Under the pieces are notes generated by a model, which did not search any database, was not told the DNA's origin, and worked only from the letters and a program-made list of their open reading frames with translations. This document shows positions 5,467-6,595 of a stretch of DNA of 6,595 nt, in pieces (positions within the stretch are counted from its first letter, which is position 1; each line of letters opens with the position of its first letter). Source of the stretch: Planctomycetota bacterium (GTDB taxonomy: Bacteria; Planctomycetota; Brocadiia; Brocadiales; Bathyanammoxibiaceae); assembly GCA_030598065.1 (NCBI GenBank), contig JAUVQR010000085.1, forward strand, positions 1 through 6,595, written 5' to 3'. Made by a program: the position numbers and the translations under genes.

Positions 5467-5529
5467 CTGCCGTACCGCCATAGGCGAGACAAGTCTCAAC
5501 TAGTGCAGGGGGGTCGAGACTTGCGGCAG
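5467..5529 (+). ncRNA. Candidate structured RNA (three-way junction), unassigned
   Basis: A closing stem CTGCCG (5467-5472) with CGGCAG (5524-5529) encloses two hairpins. One is CGCC (5476-5479) with GGCG (5483-5486) around the loop ATA. The other has perfect 8-bp arms, CAAGTCTC (5490-5497) with GAGACTTG (5516-5523), around an 18-nt loop. The closing stem and second hairpin abut on the 3' side. It lies about 60 nt downstream of the inferred start from the TTGACA site. I recognise no known RNA family, and the transcript ends are unknown: the whole 5404-5639 stretch has no clear terminator. The fold is read by eye and could be chance. Confidence 0.3.
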
Positions 5530-5609
5530 TCTGTGTCGGTATAAGCAAGATAATGGAATCGCTTTGAAACTTCAGGGCCGGAGTGAAGCGTCCGGGTGGG
5601 CGGGTGTGC

Positions 5610-5638
5610 CTCAGAGGGTAGAAAGATTATCCCTTGAG
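5610..5638. other. Hairpin beside the end of the glycine-zipper gene
   Basis: CTCA-G-AGGG (5610-5618) pairs with CCCTTGAG (5631-5638), 8 bp with one bulge, starting just past the minus-strand stop at 5642-5640. No U tract follows on the minus strand, so it may protect a 3' end rather than terminate. Confidence 0.3.
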
Positions 5639-5639
5639 C

Positions 5640-5861
5640 TTACTGCTGCCCTGCCTCCCGCTCCCGCCGCTCTTCCATTGTATCTCTCATTTGTTGTCTC
5701 CCTGACTCCATCTTTTGTGCCTGCGTTTCTTCCTCCTGGAATGCCTGCTTCAACTCCTCTTCTTGCTTTTTCTCCTTCTCTTCCTCCACCTTTTTTTCTT
5801 TTTCGTGTCCTATTACCGCACCGGCTACGCCACCTGCCACCAGGCCGGCCCCGGCGCCCAA
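5640..5861 (-). CDS. Small glycine-zipper and coiled-coil protein
   Basis: 73 residues from a TTG at 5861-5859. Residues 2-18 form a hydrophobic glycine zipper in which Gly2, 6, 10, 14 and 18 are spaced exactly four apart. This is a GxxxG ladder that packs membrane helices together or inserts in the envelope. Residues 19-73 are extremely rich in Glu, Lys, Gln and Arg (EKEKKVEEEKEKKQEEE and onward), as in a long charged helix or coiled coil. The frame stays open upstream to 6020 with plausible residues (QGRTRVSAAII before the zipper) but has no normal start there, so the gene may be 5'-truncated. GGGGG (5878-5874), 12 nt before the TTG, and a minus-strand -10 box TATAAC (5895-5890) support a start at 5861. 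No ortholog is recognised. Overlapping frames on both strands are low-complexity shadows. Confidence 0.5.
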   Translation of the reverse strand: MGAGAGLVAGGVAGAVIGHEKEKKVEEEKEKKQEEELKQAFQEEETQAQKMESGRQQMRDTMEERREREAGQQ

Positions 5862-5869
5862 ACGCCCTA

Positions 5870-5897
5870 TTGACCCCCGGCGATGGTAGGTTATAAT
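5870..5897 (+). promoter_or_regulatory. Near-consensus promoter with a two-way -10 box
   Basis: TTGACC (5870-5875), a 16-bp spacer and a perfect TATAAT (5892-5897) make one of the strongest promoters in the window. It points to the membrane protein gene at 6026, with a start near 5904 and a leader of about 120 nt. The same -10 read on the minus strand gives TATAAC (5895-5890), placed to start the glycine-zipper gene near 5883. I find no good -35 on the minus side. Confidence 0.65.
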
Positions 5898-6025
5898 GGC
5901 GGCGCTGACTCTGGTGCGGCCTTGATAGGCGTAACACGAAGACGGTATCTGGAGAGAGACAAGAGACGCTAACTGCGCCGATGGACTCGAGTAGAAGAGA
6001 AATCTGTGACATAGGAGATATCACT

Positions 6026-6376
6026 ATGGACAAGGGCGAGGCAAAGAGTATTTTACTTGGTGTAATTTTGTTTCTGGCCGCAATTGCTACCCATGTTTTC
6101 GCCGGGATAGGATACTACCTGTTATATGGTGTACCTGCAGTGGTTGTTGCCTCATTGATGCCTGGGATTGGATGGATTGGTTTTTTCGTCTTGTGGTTGA
6201 ACAGGTGGGATACTATGAGCGCATACTGGGTCTTTTGGGCCTTTGTAGGCTGCTTTGCGTGCGTTATATTATGTCTCTGTCTCTTGGGGATGCAGTGGAT
6301 TATGGAAGCTTCAAGACAGGAGGCCATTGAAGAGGTGGAGCAAAACATGGGCTTGGAGCCGTCCACGGCCGGGTAG
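6026..6376 (+). CDS. Small three-helix membrane protein of unknown function
   Basis: 116 residues. Three hydrophobic segments at about 8-30, 36-58 and 66-92 predict an inner-membrane protein, followed by a short acidic tail (EAIEEVEQNMGLEP). The third helix holds four cysteines (76, 79, 83, 85), unusual for so small a protein. The loop between helices 2 and 3 (LNRWDTMSAYW) is the main polar one. Tryptophans are frequent. I chose the ATG at 6026 because AGGAGA (6013-6018) lies 7 nt upstream; an in-frame ATG at 5981 would add 15 polar residues and has no ribosome site. The frame has a normal coding look and its own promoter at 5870-5897. It diverges from the glycine-zipper gene. I do not recognise the family. 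Confidence 0.7.
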   Translation: MDKGEAKSILLGVILFLAAIATHVFAGIGYYLLYGVPAVVVASLMPGIGWIGFFVLWLNRWDTMSAYWVFWAFVGCFACVILCLCLLGMQWIMEASRQEAIEEVEQNMGLEPSTAG

Positions 6377-6595
6377 CGGATGGCGCCCTTTTAGACAGCG
6401 GTGCGGGTCATTAGGGTGGCGGATTAGGCCAAGGAAGCATGCACGGAGTGGTATCCGAAGGGCAAGGGATAAGGATGAAGCGTTGTTTAGTCCCAAACGG
6501 CGTATAGTGCATAAAAGGCCGCGCCATTAAGACGGCACCGCCGGTGCCAGGCATTCAAGTTAGTCCTGTAATGGCTCCGGAAGTATCCCTTCTTC
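6377..6595. other. Right-hand spacer with a GC-rich hairpin
   Basis: The clear element is a perfect 6-bp hairpin GGCACC (6534-6539) with GGTGCC (6543-6548). On the minus strand it is followed by GTCTT and lies 12 bp past a TAA (6562-6560) that ends a frame open to the window edge (last residues EEGILPEPLQD). It could thus be the terminator of a minus-strand gene entering from the right. Eleven codons are too few to call that gene, and a second minus frame there is also open. No other gene is supported in this stretch. Confidence 0.3.

Noticed and set aside
5451..5480. tRNA-like TTCAAAT and a nearby CCGCCA
   Set aside because: The bases around it do not form a T-arm stem, and no acceptor or anticodon arm can be fitted.
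5564..5896. Plus-strand open frame of 110 codons rich in Pro, Leu and Phe
   Set aside because: It is antisense to the charged glycine-zipper gene, has no ribosome site, and its composition is explained by that gene's bias.
5611..6033. Minus-strand open frame of 140 codons
   Set aside because: It is rich in Gly and Arg, typical of a shifted frame over GAG/AAG codons. Its upstream part shows no proper signal peptide, and it overlaps the better zipper frame.
6255..6530. Plus-strand open frame rich in Arg and Trp
   Set aside because: It overlaps the membrane protein gene in another frame and continues into a spacer with no ribosome site.

Overview
The window is about half G+C and carries compact, ordinary bacterial genes. 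The likely host is a free-living, diderm-type bacterium. A lipobox signal peptide, periplasmic-type TPR and GH99-like proteins, and a rubrerythrin-like ferritin suggest a cell with exported proteins and anaerobic or microaerobic habits. The lineage cannot be fixed from this sequence; Planctomycetota, Desulfobacterota, Nitrospirota or a similar environmental group are all possible. Ribosome binding sites are clear, and three minus-strand genes share a GGGGGA-type Shine-Dalgarno sequence.

Layout. On the minus strand, reading right to left from 2363, a GH99-like glycoside hydrolase lipoprotein (1199-2335) is followed after 2 bp by a signal-peptide TPR protein with a Lys-rich stalk and a C-terminal membrane helix (261-1196). 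Beyond a 184-bp spacer with two hairpins lies the 5' end of a glutaredoxin-like protein with a CPYT motif (1-76, cut by the window edge). Divergent from this cluster is tilS (2619-4079, plus strand), with a near-consensus sigma70 promoter and a strong hairpin after the stop. Next comes a rubrerythrin-like diiron protein (4355-4774) with its own promoter and a leader of about 150 nt.

The right third is looser: a small minus-strand zinc-ribbon protein (4979-5152), then nearly 490 bp without a convincing gene. That stretch contains a long imperfect hairpin (5216-5298), a 12-bp hairpin (5305-5332), a promoter-like site with a perfect TTGACA (5373) and a possible three-way-junction RNA (5467-5529). 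After it come a minus-strand glycine-zipper/coiled-coil small protein (5640-5861) and a plus-strand three-helix membrane protein (6026-6376). These two diverge from a short region with a near-consensus promoter whose -10 box reads well on both strands. The last 219 bp show only a GC-rich hairpin.

How the genes fit together. GH99-like lipoprotein plus TPR membrane protein looks like a two-gene envelope module: a glycan-cleaving enzyme tethered to a membrane, and a scaffold anchored by its C terminus. The glutaredoxin-like and rubrerythrin-like proteins are independent redox or oxidative-stress functions, and tilS is core translation machinery. I see no integrase, transposase, CRISPR array or other hallmark of a mobile element. 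The most interesting points are the GH99-like gene's apparent AUA start, and the gene-poor structured region at 5200-5530.
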